Origin: Photobacterium chitinilyticum
Lineage (GTDB): Bacteria; Pseudomonadota; Gammaproteobacteria; Enterobacterales; Vibrionaceae
NCBI RefSeq assembly: GCF_004104355.1
Contig: NZ_RJLM01000012.1
Span: 1 to 64,000 of the forward strand
Length of the DNA stretch: 64,000 nt
Direction of reading: 5' to 3'
Both the position numbers and the translations under genes were made by a program. Of the stretch, positions 19,142 to 29,109 are shown piece by piece; within the stretch, counting starts at the first letter, position 1; every line of letters begins with the position of its first letter. The notes beneath the pieces are model-generated. The model searched no databases. It worked only from the letters and a program-made list of their open reading frames with translations, and was not told the origin of the DNA.

Positions 19142-19172
19142 AACAACTTCCTTATTCGTAGTAGGCTTGTTC

Positions 19173-19201
19173 ATTATGTGAGCAAGTACAATATCTGTCC
19201 A
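19173..19201 (-). promoter_or_regulatory. Sigma-70-type promoter for the gcvR-like/ppk/ppx operon
   Basis: On the minus strand TGGACA (-35, five of six consensus bases) is 17 bases before CATAAT (-10, five of six). It is 31 bases upstream of the chosen start codon. No Pho box is clear in this direction, so the polyphosphate operon seems to have a basal promoter. Confidence 0.65.
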
Positions 19202-19258
19202 GAAGCAACGGTAGAACGGCCAGTGAAATGAAAGGAGTATTGGCCTGACCCGTACCGG

Positions 19259-19292
19259 CTGTCATATAATTGTCATCTAAAAGAAATATTAT
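19259..19292 (+). promoter_or_regulatory. Pho box and -10 element of the pstCAB-phoU operon
   Basis: CTGTCAT-ATAA-TTGTCAT (19259-19276) is a near-perfect PhoB site, with 17 of 18 bases matching the consensus. TATTAT (19287-19292) follows at 10 bases, the usual distance. The pstC start is 30 bases further on. Confidence 0.92.
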
Positions 19293-19322
19293 TGATAAAC
19301 GTATAAATCTTATGAGGTAATA

Positions 19323-21548
19323 ATGGCAGACGCCAGTGCACTTTTGAGGGGAGACAGTCCTGGCCGTCGAGTAAAAGACAAACTGGCGCGCTATGGAGTG
19401 ACCGCTGGTGGTATTTTTGTTCTTATTACTTTAGTCCTGATTTTCTTCTATTTGCTCTATGTCATTATGCCGATTTTTGCTTCGGTCAAAGTGACCCCCA
19501 AGCAGGCATTTTCCATTGATTTCCCAGACCAGCCTGCAGCCATTTATCTCAATGAGCAAAATAACATTGCCTATAGGATGTCTCAGCAGGGAAATTTGAC
19601 CTTCGTGAGCCTAAGCTCGCCGCAAGCCGGGGAGCAGATAAGCCAGTATACCGTGATGGCAAAGCCAACCAGTTTTGCTCGTTCGCTACCTCGTGAAGAG
19701 GTTTTTGCCTACGGTGGGCAGTCCGGTGAGGTGGTGGTGTTCAAACCGGTCTTTCAAGTCACATTTTCCGGCAATGTAAAACAAACAACCCCTGATATTA
19801 CCTATCCTCTCGGACAGGCGTCGTTTCAGCTTGATCCTGATGGCCTGCCTATTACTCAGCTTGCTGTATCATTGCGAGCCGATCATGCTGTCGTGGTCGG
19901 AGTGACGGCGGATCATCGGGTAAGGGCAATGATATTCCGTCATCAGGATGGCCTGCCCGGACAGGTGTCAGATTGGTTATCGCAGTCATTTTATATTGAT
20001 GGATTGCCTGAAACACTCACCGCTTTGGCTGTGACTCCCGATACCCGGACATTATACGCTTTGAGCGGCGATAATTTATATGTAGTGACACTGGACGGGG
20101 TGAACTCGACGATCCGCAATGTTGTCGATGTGAGTACAGCTCAGGGTACGCCGCAGAAGTTGACATTATTATCGGGCGCAAACTCCTTGCTGATCACGGC
20201 CAGTGATAACTCGGTATCGCAGTGGTTCGAAACCCTTCTCGAGGGCAAGCGAACACTGGTTAATGCGCGAGATTTTGTCTTGTCTGACAGCCCTGTCGTA
20301 CGGTTAGTACCTGAATATTCCCGCAAAGGTTTTTTTGCCGTACACCAGGACGGTACGCTTTCGGCATACTACACCACGGTCAAAGGCCATATCTATCGCG
20401 ATCAGATGTTGGACAGGGTACCTGACTGGGTCACTATTTCTCCTCGTGCCGATCGTTTGCTGACGGTTAACGGTGATCGCTGGCAGCTCTACCAGGTTGA
20501 CAATCGCCACCCGGAAATAGGTTTTTCATCGCTGTGGCAAAAGATTTGGTATGAGGGATACCCCGAGCCGGATTACGTTTGGCAGTCGACCTCTGCCAGT
20601 GATGAATTTGAACCGAAGCTAAGCTTGGTTCCTGTCGTTTTCGGTACCCTCAAGGCGGCGGTGTATGCGATGTTTTTCGCAATTCCGATGGCGTTGGCCG
20701 GGGCGATTTATACGGCCTATTTTATGTCATCGAGAATGCGCCGGGTGATTAAGCCAACGGTTGAAATTATGGAAGCCCTGCCGACGGTTATTTTGGGTTT
20801 CTTGGCCGGAATTTGGCTTGCACCGATCGTTGAAGAGTATCTGCCTGGCATTGCGATGATTATCGTGGCCTTCCCATTAATGATGTTGTTGGTTGGGATC
20901 GGTTGGTCACTGCTTCCGGGGCAGTGGCGACATCGCTTGCCGAACGGACTGCACATTATATTGCTGATGCCGATGATTGTGCTGCTAGGCTATGGCTGCC
21001 TTGAAGCGAGCCCGCATGTTGAGCAATGGTTATTTGCCGGTGATATGCGGATGTACCTTACCAATGAGTGGGGAGTTGGCTATGACCAGCGCAATACGCT
21101 CGTTGTGGGTATTGCGATGGGATTTGCGGTGATCCCGACCATTTTCACGATTGCCGAAGATGCCATTTTTTCGGTACCAGGACATCTCACCAGCGGTTCA
21201 TTGGCTCTGGGAGCGACACATTGGCAGACTCTGACTCGTGTCGTCTTGCTGACGGCCAGCCCGGGCATTTTTTCGGCCATCATGATGGGGCTTGGCCGGG
21301 CGGTTGGCGAAACAATGATTGTACTGATGGCTACGGGGAATACCCCGATTATGGATTGGAACATACTGGAAGGCTTGCGGACCTTGTCTGCAACTATTGC
21401 GATTGAGATGCCCGAAACCGAGGTAGGCAGCTCGCACTACCGGGTCTTGTTCCTGGCTGCATTTGTATTGTTTGTGTTTACTTTTATTTTCAACACGATT
21501 GCCGAGCTTGTTCGTCAGCGTTTGCGAGAAAAATACAGCTCACTGTAA
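19323..21548 (+). CDS. pstC: Phosphate ABC transporter permease PstC, enlarged form
   Basis: Inner-membrane permease of the high-affinity phosphate transporter. At 741 residues it is more than twice E. coli PstC (319). One membrane helix (about 26-51) is followed by an extracytoplasmic domain (about 55-430) of beta-strand-rich, propeller-like character, with repeats such as SGEVVVFKP, DGTLSAYYT and DNSVSQWFE. The permease domain (about 432-735) has the EAA-type loop SLALGATHWQTLTRVVLLTA. This large form is known in vibrios and some other Gammaproteobacteria. The role of the extra domain is not evident. It is the first gene behind a strong Pho box. Confidence 0.93.
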   Translation: MADASALLRGDSPGRRVKDKLARYGVTAGGIFVLITLVLIFFYLLYVIMPIFASVKVTPKQAFSIDFPDQPAAIYLNEQNNIAYRMSQQGNLTFVSLSSPQAGEQISQYTVMAKPTSFARSLPREEVFAYGGQSGEVVVFKPVFQVTFSGNVKQTTPDITYPLGQASFQLDPDGLPITQLAVSLRADHAVVVGVTADHRVRAMIFRHQDGLPGQVSDWLSQSFYIDGLPETLTALAVTPDTRTLYALSGDNLYVVTLDGVNSTIRNVVDVSTAQGTPQKLTLLSGANSLLITASDNSVSQWFETLLEGKRTLVNARDFVLSDSPVVRLVPEYSRKGFFAVHQDGTLSAYYTTVKGHIYRDQMLDRVPDWVTISPRADRLLTVNGDRWQLYQVDNRHPEIGFSSLWQKIWYEGYPEPDYVWQSTSASDEFEPKLSLVPVVFGTLKAAVYAMFFAIPMALAGAIYTAYFMSSRMRRVIKPTVEIMEALPTVILGFLAGIWLAPIVEEYLPGIAMIIVAFPLMMLLVGIGWSLLPGQWRHRLPNGLHIILLMPMIVLLGYGCLEASPHVEQWLFAGDMRMYLTNEWGVGYDQRNTLVVGIAMGFAVIPTIFTIAEDAIFSVPGHLTSGSLALGATHWQTLTRVVLLTASPGIFSAIMMGLGRAVGETMIVLMATGNTPIMDWNILEGLRTLSATIAIEMPETEVGSSHYRVLFLAAFVLFVFTFIFNTIAELVRQRLREKYSSL

Positions 21549-21593
21549 TGTGAACGCCCACTAACCGACAGATAGAATGAAACAGATAAAGTG

Positions 21594-23207
21594 ATGGGAA
21601 ATTGGTTTAAATCGGGTTCTCCATGGATATGGCTGACTGCTGGAGCGGTGAGCCTGAGCCTGGTTGCCGTACTGGGCTTGTTGTTACTGATAGGCTGGAA
21701 GGGGCTGAGTTATTTCTGGCCGGCCCCTGTGTATCAGTTTGATGTTGATATCAACGGTCACAAGCAGGTCATTATCGGTGAGGTTTATGAGACAAAGTCG
21801 GTATCGGTTCGTCAGTTGGCCGAGGCCGGTGTCGATGTGTCGGCAATAGAAGGCGAGCGGGTTTTTCGATATCTGATCAAAACAGGAAACCGTGAGCGTG
21901 TAGAACTCGATTTTATAACTCTGCTTGAAACTCAGATCAACAGCCGGGCGCTTGCCGATGATATCGCGGTGATTGACCGAATTAAAAACGGTAAATTCTA
22001 CGGTTATCCCATTAGCTTTATTGATGATGGTGAAAGCAAGCCGATCGAAGGATTAGCGCAGGGGCTATTGGCCGCCGAGCAGGTTCGGGATGAAATTAAG
22101 GTGTTGCAGAAGACAGATATTGCGGCAATTAACCATCAGCTTGAATTACTGCGCCAGCAGGAACGCCGACATGGCAAGCAGCCGGAATTTACCCTGCAGC
22201 GTCAGCAACTCGATCAGCGTTATGCTGCTGTTGAGCAACGGCTGTTAGACTTGCGGTTGCGGTTGGAAAATGATGCCTTGCTGGTTCGCGACATGGTCGG
22301 TACCACAGTGAAATTACCTATCGAGCAGATGTTGGATATTTGGTATCCGAACAATTTAACGACACTTGAAAAAGTGGCCCACTGGGGCAGCCAGATCGGG
22401 AAGTTTGTCGGCGAGGATCCCCGAGAGGCCAATACGGAAGGCGGGGTTTTTCCTGCTATCTTCGGTACCGTTTTCATGGTGTTGCTGATGAGTGTTATCG
22501 TGACTCCACTCGGGGTCATGGCGGCGATCTATTTGCATGAGTACGCAGGGAAAAACCCTTTTACCAAGTTGATTCGGGTTGCTGTGATCAACCTGGCCGG
22601 CGTTCCGTCTATTGTTTATGGTGTCTTTGGCCTTGGTTTTTTCGTCTATATGGTCGGCGGCACGATTGATGATGTCTTTTTCTCTGATCAGCTGCCAGCC
22701 CCAACCTTTGGTACACCTGGTATTTTATGGTCAGCATTGACGCTGGCAATCCTGACGCTGCCAGTCGTTATAGTCTCAACGGAAGAAGGCTTGGCGCGGA
22801 TACCGAATTCGGTGCGTCACGGCTCATTGGCGCTAGGAGCGACACAGGCAGAAACCCTGTGGCGAATTGTGCTGCCGATGGCCAGTCCGGCTATAATGAC
22901 AGGGCTTATCTTGGCGGTTGCTCGGGCGGCAGGTGAGGTTGCTCCCCTGATGTTGGTGGGGGTCGTCAAAATGGCCCCGACCTTGCCGGTGGATGATCAG
23001 TTTCCTTATTTGCATCTGGATCGTAAGTTCATGCACCTTGGCTACCATATCTATGATGTCGGGTTTCAAAGCCCCAATGTCGAAGCCGCTCGGCCTCTGG
23101 TGTATGCCACCTCGTTTTTGCTGGTGACGGTGATTGTCGGGCTGAACCTGACGGCCATTGGTATTCGAAATCACTTACGTGAGAAATTCCGCTCTTTGGA
23201 ACAATAA
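21594..23207 (+). CDS. pstA: Phosphate ABC transporter permease PstA, enlarged form
   Basis: Second permease subunit, about 537 residues against 296 in E. coli. After an N-terminal helix (about 13-35) lies an extracytoplasmic region to about 280, with a charged, glutamine-rich helical segment (about 177-227) likely to be coiled coil. The permease domain follows, with the loop SLALGATQAETLWRIVLPMA. GTG at 21591 directly precedes ATG 21594, and either could start. Both Pst permeases here are enlarged on the same side of the membrane. Confidence 0.93.
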   Translation: MGNWFKSGSPWIWLTAGAVSLSLVAVLGLLLLIGWKGLSYFWPAPVYQFDVDINGHKQVIIGEVYETKSVSVRQLAEAGVDVSAIEGERVFRYLIKTGNRERVELDFITLLETQINSRALADDIAVIDRIKNGKFYGYPISFIDDGESKPIEGLAQGLLAAEQVRDEIKVLQKTDIAAINHQLELLRQQERRHGKQPEFTLQRQQLDQRYAAVEQRLLDLRLRLENDALLVRDMVGTTVKLPIEQMLDIWYPNNLTTLEKVAHWGSQIGKFVGEDPREANTEGGVFPAIFGTVFMVLLMSVIVTPLGVMAAIYLHEYAGKNPFTKLIRVAVINLAGVPSIVYGVFGLGFFVYMVGGTIDDVFFSDQLPAPTFGTPGILWSALTLAILTLPVVIVSTEEGLARIPNSVRHGSLALGATQAETLWRIVLPMASPAIMTGLILAVARAAGEVAPLMLVGVVKMAPTLPVDDQFPYLHLDRKFMHLGYHIYDVGFQSPNVEAARPLVYATSFLLVTVIVGLNLTAIGIRNHLREKFRSLEQ

Positions 23208-23225
23208 CGGGACACAGTAAATTAC

Positions 23226-24044
23226 ATGTTTTCAATTAACTCGACCATGGGCCTGTTTGAGCCAGAAGATTTAGCCGCGTTACCCGAAGAGAAAACGGCG
23301 ATGTCGATTGAGGGGCTTGATCTGCATTATGGTAATCAACAGGCTCTGTATAATATCAATATGCGGATAGCCAAAGGTCAGGTGACTTCGTTTATCGGTC
23401 CGTCAGGCTGCGGTAAGTCAACCTTATTGCGCTGTATCAACCGGATGAACGAGCTGGTGGAGGGATGTACGGTCGAAGGCAAGATTATGCTCCACGGCCA
23501 GAATATCTATGACAGCAAGGTTGATGTTGCCACCCTGAGGAGACGGGTCGGGATGGTATTCCAGCGACCGAATCCGTTTCCAAAATCCATTTATGAAAAT
23601 GTGATTTATGGGCTGCGTCTACAAGGGCTCAAAGAGCGTCGAGTGCTGGATGATGCAGTCGAAAACTCACTACGCGGTGCCGCTTTGTGGGATGAGGTCA
23701 AAGACCGTTTGCATGAAAATGCTTTTGGGCTATCTGGAGGTCAGCAGCAACGTTTGGTGATTGCCCGGGCGATTGCGATTGAGCCTGAAGTCTTGCTGCT
23801 GGACGAGCCGACCTCGGCACTGGATCCAATTTCGACCCTGACGATTGAAGAGCTGATCAATGAGCTCAAAACCAAGTACACCGTGATTATTGTTACCCAT
23901 AATATGCAGCAGGCCGCCCGAGTATCGGATAACACGGCATTTATGCATATGGGGGAGCTGGTGGAATACGCCAATACCAACGATATTTTCACTACGCCCA
24001 AAGAAAAACGAACGGAAGATTACATTACTGGCCGATACGGTTAA
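23226..24044 (+). CDS. pstB: Phosphate ABC transporter ATP-binding protein PstB
   Basis: Cytoplasmic ATPase of the phosphate transporter, 272 residues. Walker [10 protein letters not shown], the Q-loop region [13 protein letters not shown], signature LSGGQQQR, Walker B VLLLDEP and the switch histidine in [13 protein letters not shown] are all present. It follows pstA by 18 bases and precedes phoU by 11, the standard order. Confidence 0.98.
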   Translation: MFSINSTMGLFEPEDLAALPEEKTAMSIEGLDLHYGNQQALYNINMRIAKGQVTSFIGPSGCGKSTLLRCINRMNELVEGCTVEGKIMLHGQNIYDSKVDVATLRRRVGMVFQRPNPFPKSIYENVIYGLRLQGLKERRVLDDAVENSLRGAALWDEVKDRLHENAFGLSGGQQQRLVIARAIAIEPEVLLLDEPTSALDPISTLTIEELINELKTKYTVIIVTHNMQQAARVSDNTAFMHMGELVEYANTNDIFTTPKEKRTEDYITGRYG

Positions 24045-24055
24045 GGAATCAGATC

Positions 24056-24769
24056 ATGTTGGATAATTTAAGTCTTGGTCGCCACATTTCAGGCCAGTTT
24101 AACGCGGAGCTGGAAAGTATCCGTACTCATGTCTTGGCGATGGGCGGTTTGGTCGAGCAGCAATTGGCCGACGCGCTCAAGGCAATGCATAAACAGGATG
24201 CCGAACTGGCCAAGCGGGTGATAAAAGATGATCACAAGGTCAATGCGATGGAAGTGGCCATTGATGAAGCCTGTACCCGCATTATTGCCAAGCGTCAGCC
24301 GACGGCGAGTGACCTGCGGCTGGTGATTGCGATCATCAAGACCATTACTGATTTGGAACGCATCGGTGATGTGGCGGAAAGCATTGCCAAGGTGGCGCTG
24401 GAGAATTTCACCAACAAGCAATATAACTTGCTGGTGTCATTGGAAGCACTAGGACAGCATGCGGTCAGGATGCTGCATGAAGTACTAGATGCCTTCGCTA
24501 GAATGGACGTTAAAGCTGCGATTGACGTCTATCAGGAAGATGATCGGATTGACCGCGAATACGAAGCCATTATTCGTCAACTGATGACTTATATGATGGA
24601 AGATCCGCGTTCGATTCCGAATGTGCTGCAGGTGATGTGGTCAGCCCGCTCCATCGAGCGGGTGGGTGACCGATGCCAGAATATCTGCGAGTACATTATC
24701 TACTTCGTCAAAGGCAAGGATATCCGCCATACCAGCCAGGAAGAAATTGAGAGTATTCTGAAGCGCTGA
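24056..24769 (+). CDS. phoU: Phosphate signalling protein PhoU
   Basis: A 237-residue protein of two three-helix bundles, with the family metal-binding segments [16 protein letters not shown] and [18 protein letters not shown]. PhoU links the state of the Pst transporter to inhibition of PhoR. It is the last gene of the pst operon. Only 5 bases separate its stop from that of the convergent ppk2, and no terminator is visible between them. Confidence 0.98.
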   Translation: MLDNLSLGRHISGQFNAELESIRTHVLAMGGLVEQQLADALKAMHKQDAELAKRVIKDDHKVNAMEVAIDEACTRIIAKRQPTASDLRLVIAIIKTITDLERIGDVAESIAKVALENFTNKQYNLLVSLEALGQHAVRMLHEVLDAFARMDVKAAIDVYQEDDRIDREYEAIIRQLMTYMMEDPRSIPNVLQVMWSARSIERVGDRCQNICEYIIYFVKGKDIRHTSQEEIESILKR

Positions 24770-24774
24770 CTCAA

Positions 24775-25578
24775 TTAGCTTTTGGCAAACAGATCCGGGA
24801 CAAATGTCTGGCTGTCCGCTGGTGCCCTTACATAACCTTCCTTGTTGACTTCTGGTAGGTCGATATGAGGGTAGTGGATCTCTTCATACGGGATGTGGGA
24901 TAGCAAATGAGAAATACAGTTAATTCGGGCTTTCTTCTTATCATCGGCGTTAACCACCCACCACGGGCACTGTTTGGTATCGGTATAGGCAAACATGCGG
25001 TCTTTGGCGGCTGAGTATTCAGCCCAGCGGTCGCGGGATTCAAGATCCATCGGGCTGAACTTCCAACGTTTTATCGGGGTATGAATCCGTTCAAGGAAGC
25101 GGGCTTCCTGCTCTTCGTCGGATACCGAGAACCAGTATTTCAGTAGTATGATACCGGAGCGTTGCAGCATGCGCTCAAATTCAGGGCAAGAACGGAGAAA
25201 CTCTTCGTATTCGTCGTCGGTGCAAAACCCCATTACTTTTTCGACGCCGGCCCGGTTATACCAGCTGCGATCAAACAGCACCATTTCGCCAGCCGATGGC
25301 AGGTGGGCTGCATAACGTTGGAAATACCATTGGGTTTTTTCTTTCTCGGTGGGGGCTGGCAGGGCTACGATGCGACATACCCTCGGGTTTAGTTTTTCTG
25401 TGATCCGTTTGATAACCCCACCTTTTCCTGCTGCATCCCGGCCTTCAAAAATGACGACAACTTTGAGTCCACTGTGTTTTATCCATTCTTGTAGCTTAAC
25501 GAGATCAACCTGTAATCGTTCAAGTTCTTTTTCGTAGTCTTTCTTTTTGATTTTTTTAACGGGGTTACTATTCGTCAT
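24775..25578 (-). CDS. ppk2: Polyphosphate kinase 2 (PPK2 family)
   Basis: A cytoplasmic kinase moving phosphate between polyphosphate and nucleotides; many PPK2 enzymes run toward GTP or ATP formation. The 267-residue, one-domain form has Walker A FEGRDAAGKGG (about 45-55), the lid segment and Walker B VLFDRSWYNRAGVE. The N-terminus is lysine-rich. It converges on phoU. Having ppk1, ppx and ppk2 next to the Pho regulators suggests a shared phosphate-storage role. Substrate nucleotide preference cannot be read from sequence. Confidence 0.94.
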   Translation of the reverse strand: MTNSNPVKKIKKKDYEKELERLQVDLVKLQEWIKHSGLKVVVIFEGRDAAGKGGVIKRITEKLNPRVCRIVALPAPTEKEKTQWYFQRYAAHLPSAGEMVLFDRSWYNRAGVEKVMGFCTDDEYEEFLRSCPEFERMLQRSGIILLKYWFSVSDEEQEARFLERIHTPIKRWKFSPMDLESRDRWAEYSAAKDRMFAYTDTKQCPWWVVNADDKKKARINCISHLLSHIPYEEIHYPHIDLPEVNKEGYVRAPADSQTFVPDLFAKS

Positions 25579-25869
25579 ACCGCACTCCGTTTGAACGTAA
25601 TTTTATTGTTTTGCCTTCTTCTAAAGGATAATCCCCAATTAAACTGATGACGAATTAGAAACCGGGTGTTTTTTGTCTGAACTGTAAATTAGACAGAGGT
25701 AGACGTTGAGGCATTTATAAAAAAATAAATACTATTAAGTATGTAGGTATTTGAATTAATTATAATTGCACGCTGGGTTATTGTGTGGTCTGATGTGTTG
25801 ATTTGTAAACTGTGAGGTTGTCAATACATTATTGATAATACTCATAATTAAAAGGACCAAGGAAGAATA

Positions 25870-27355
25870 ATGTATAAATTAATGTCAGGGCTATTAACAT
25901 GCCTCGTCTTGGCTGGGTGTGGTGGCGGAAGTGATGATCAGTTCTCCAAAAATAACTATGCGACGCAAAGCTGCCCGTCAAATATGACCTGCGGCTTCAT
26001 GAAAGCACCCAAAGATTATAATAACCCTAATGGTGAGCAGGTTGATATTTACTATGGGGTGCATAAAGCTCTAGATCCTGCCAACAGAATCGGTTCGCTG
26101 ATTCTTAATTTTGGTGGGCCGAGTGCGGAAGCGGTAGTAGGGGCGTCCAAAATGGCTACTTATGCTTTGCCACAGGAAATTTTGAACCGCTTTGATATTG
26201 TAGGAATGGATCCTCGTGGTACCGGCCAGAGTGCTAACGGACTGTGCAGTAGCGAAAAACAGAGGCCAAGGTGACTGCACGGTAACGTACCAGCAGTATG
26301 CTCCTTATCTAGGCAGCAATTCAGTTGTAAAAGATATCGATCGTTTACGTAACCATCTTGGTGATGAAAAGCTGACCTTCTTGGGCTATTCATACGGTAC
26401 CCGACTGGGTTCTTTGTATGCGCATACTTTCCCTGACAGAGTTCGTGCAATTGTGCTTGATTCGCCGATGTCGCCAACAGCAGCGAATAATGTTGAGCTT
26501 AGGATCGGTAATACTGCTGGTTACGATAAAGTTGCAGCATTTCGTTTAGACTACGCAACTTACCCTAGTCGGGAAACGCGCTATCAAGATATTGCCACCA
26601 CTTTGTACTCCTCAGCCCAGGTTTATACAGCCAATGATGGCCAGGCACTGAGTAAAAAAGATGGGGCTGATGTGATGGACTATACAGTTGCCCGCGATTC
26701 ATCTCGTAAGAAGGAATGGTCGGCGATTCGTAGTGGACTTAAAGAGTTACTGGATAACGATAAGCTTATTACGCTGAAAAATGAATTATCGATTCATCGT
26801 ATAACTTCTTATAATTCAGGCTACTCAAACTTGAATGATGAATTGCGTGGTAGTGCCTTGTTCAAGGCCGTGGTCTGTACCGATGAAAGGTTGCCGTTGT
26901 CAGAAAACGAAATGTTGGCATCCGAACTGGGTTATAAAAATGCGTCAGCTCTTTTTGGGGGCAAGACATACGCTGAGACTGCCAAGCTTTGTAATGGCTG
27001 GTCAGCACGGCGTGATCCTATTGCGCCTGTCACAGACATGGCTTCGGCACTGGGCGGCAAGCAGATTTTGATTATTGGTGGCTTGTATGATCCGGCTACG
27101 CCATACACCTGGACAGAGGAGATGGTTGCGAACTTTGGTGCTTCGGCTTCAAAGGTAACAGTTGATAATTATGTCGATCATGGTTTCAGTTATAGCAAAA
27201 TTAGCTGTGTTGACCAGAAGACGACCGCATACCTACTTGATCCGGAAACGAAGATAGTAGAGGAGACATGTAATGCTAGTGCGCTTTCACAGAGCAAGTC
27301 ATTTATGATTGCACCTGACATTCAGCATCCAGCGAAAGATGTTATCGGTTGGTAG
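25870..27355 (+). pseudogene. Lipoprotein alpha/beta hydrolase (TAP-like), split by a frameshift
   Basis: Two reading frames overlap at 26216-26274 and together make one secreted hydrolase related to tripeptidyl aminopeptidases. Frame one (25870-26274) has a lipoprotein signal with lipobox LAGC and the oxyanion region FDIVGMDPRGTGQS. Frame two (26216-27355) has the nucleophile elbow GYSYGTRLG, LDSPMSP, and the C-terminal TAP-like part with the acid in GLYDPATP and the histidine in NYVDHGF. Removing one base between 26240 and 26260 joins them; an A5 run at 26255-26259 is the obvious site. It may be a true pseudogene or a sequence error. The second frame begins at GTG with no ribosome site. Confidence 0.82.
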
Positions 27356-27374
27356 TTGGCCACGGAGCATGGGT

Positions 27375-27410
27375 AATCAAACAGCCTGCTTTAATGCAGG
27401 CTGTTTGATT
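27375..27410. terminator. Bidirectional terminator between the hydrolase and cutC
   Basis: A perfect 15-bp stem AATCAAACAGCCTGC / GCAGGCTGTTTGATT with a 6-base loop stands between two convergent genes. Each side has a short T-rich tail. Confidence 0.85.
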
Positions 27411-27415
27411 ATTAA

Positions 27416-28159
27416 CTATTGCTCTAGTGAGCGAATAACCGCTGCGATCCTCTCAGCCGAGGTGACGGGGATGCTGAAATCATCCACATCGCTGCTGCCC
27501 ATGTGAATCTGATTGGTATACTGAAGCATTTTGCTTGGACGGGTACTTTTCCCCGATAGATGAATTTCTTGTACGCCGCTTCTTTCAATAATATCTGTGA
27601 CATTGCCTGCCGTGACCCCGGCGCCAGCCATTATGCTGAGGTTCTCGCCACAGTAATTAACCATCTTCGCCAGCATTCCTGTACCGTCCAGCGCATTAGG
27701 TTGCAGGCCGGAGGTGAGCACTCGCTCGCAGCCTGCACTCATGATGCTATCTAATGCCGCCATTGGAGCTGTGCATTGGTCTATAGCTCGGTGGAACGTA
27801 ATACCCAACCCCCTTGCTTCATTTATCAGGCTGCATAACACGTCGCTGTCAACTTGGCTTTGGGCGTTAAGTACGCCGACGACGACACCCTGCAAGTCAG
27901 CTTGCTTGGCGGCATGAATATCTTCCAGCATGATCTCGATATCTTGGCTTGAGAATAAAAAGTCGCCTTGGCGTGGACGGATCATGGCATAGACCGGAAT
28001 TGACGAGATCTTCGCGGCTTGTTTCATCAGGCCAATACTCGGGGTTAATCCGCCAAGAGCCAAGGAGGAACAGAGTTCAATACGGGTTGCACCACCTAGC
28101 TGGGCGTAGTGGAGTGATTCGATGTTATCGATACAGACTTCAATATGTTCAATTTTCAC
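27416..28159 (-). CDS. cutC: CutC family copper homeostasis protein
   Basis: A 247-residue TIM-barrel protein. The N-terminus [15 protein letters not shown], the barrel segments [17 protein letters not shown] and [12 protein letters not shown], and the FHRAIDQ motif are all typical of CutC. It is cytoplasmic; a copper role is reported for E. coli CutC, but its molecular activity remains uncertain. It is a single gene between two terminators and nothing around it is copper-related. Confidence 0.92.
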   Translation of the reverse strand: MKIEHIEVCIDNIESLHYAQLGGATRIELCSSLALGGLTPSIGLMKQAAKISSIPVYAMIRPRQGDFLFSSQDIEIMLEDIHAAKQADLQGVVVGVLNAQSQVDSDVLCSLINEARGLGITFHRAIDQCTAPMAALDSIMSAGCERVLTSGLQPNALDGTGMLAKMVNYCGENLSIMAGAGVTAGNVTDIIERSGVQEIHLSGKSTRPSKMLQYTNQIHMGSSDVDDFSIPVTSAERIAAVIRSLEQ

Positions 28160-28255
28160 TGTGATGTATCAAGGCAGGAGATGAAGAAGGCAGTGTAGAG
28201 GATCTTTACTTGCTAGAGGGTTAATCAGATCAAGAATAAGCCGAGATGTGAGATC

Positions 28256-28282
28256 AAAAAGGGCCCGGTGTGTCCGGGCCTC
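28256..28282 (-). terminator. Terminator of the peroxiredoxin gene
   Basis: Read on the minus strand, GGCCCGG / CCGGGCC with a short loop is followed by a T-run (AAAAA at 28256-28260 on the plus strand). It lies about 90 bases after the peroxiredoxin stop codon. Confidence 0.85.
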
Positions 28283-28369
28283 ATTCTATTTTTGCCTATT
28301 GGCTGACTTTGGCTTTACGCTATTGCGTTTGTTGCCTAATTAACACCGTGAGCGTGGTGTTAATGGTAA

Positions 28370-28978
28370 TTACTTACCCAGGTCTGCAGTGTGCTCTGAT
28401 AGGTAATCAGCAACACCTTTTGGTGATGCATCCATACCTGCTTTGCCTTCTTCCCACTGTGCTGGGCAAACTTCACCGTTTTTCTGGTGGAAGTTTAGAG
28501 CATCAACCATACGTAGCATTTCGTCGATGTTACGGCCTAGTGGCAGGTCGTTAACTACTTGGTGACGTACAAGGCCGTCTTCGTCGATTAGGAAAGAACC
28601 ACGGAAAGCAACGCCTGCTTCTGGGTGCTCAACATCGTAAGCTTTGCAGATTTCGTGCTTAACATCAGCGATTAGCGGGTACTTAACCTGACCGATACCG
28701 CCGTCTTCAACAGCTGTGTTGCGCCATGCATTGTGAGAGAACTGAGAATCGATAGAAACACCGATTACTTCAACACCTTTTGCCTGGAAATCTTCGAAAC
28801 GCTTGTCAAAAGCGATTAGCTCCGATGGGCAAACGAAAGTGAAGTCTAGTGGGTAGAAGAAAACTACAGCTTTCTTACCTTTAGTAAACTCTGCAAAGTT
28901 GAAGTTATCAACGATTTCGCCGTTACCTAGAACAGCTGCAGCAGTAAAATCTGGTGCTTGACGACCTACTAGTACCAT
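28370..28978 (-). CDS. Typical 2-Cys peroxiredoxin (AhpC/Prx family)
   Basis: A cytoplasmic thiol peroxidase of 202 residues that reduces hydrogen peroxide and organic peroxides. The peroxidatic cysteine C50 lies in DFTFVCPSEL, and the resolving C171 in GEVCPAQW near the C-terminus; GGxG and C-terminal features resemble the eukaryote-like Prx of vibrios rather than E. coli AhpC. No ahpF is adjacent, so the reductant may be thioredoxin. It is divergent from oxyR, which probably activates it, across a 131-bp region. Confidence 0.95.
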   Translation of the reverse strand: MVLVGRQAPDFTAAAVLGNGEIVDNFNFAEFTKGKKAVVFFYPLDFTFVCPSELIAFDKRFEDFQAKGVEVIGVSIDSQFSHNAWRNTAVEDGGIGQVKYPLIADVKHEICKAYDVEHPEAGVAFRGSFLIDEDGLVRHQVVNDLPLGRNIDEMLRMVDALNFHQKNGEVCPAQWEEGKAGMDASPKGVADYLSEHTADLGK

Positions 28979-29109
28979 TTGGTGCTCCTAAAATATTCGG
29001 TTTGTCGCCGACCTTTTCGGTTGGCTCCATGTTTGGACGAGACAAACTATAGCGAAACTGTTAGATTGAAAAAAGCGGAATAAATAGATTGATGTAATCG
29101 AAAAATACG

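Noticed and set aside
26216-27355. Independent hydrolase gene starting at 26216
   Set aside because: The GTG has no ribosome site, and the frame lacks the signal peptide and oxyanion region found just upstream in the other frame.
28979-29109. OxyR binding site between the peroxiredoxin gene and oxyR
   Set aside because: ATAG-type elements occur at 29049 and 29084, but their spacing does not fit the 10-bp periodic consensus. Regulation is likely by context only.
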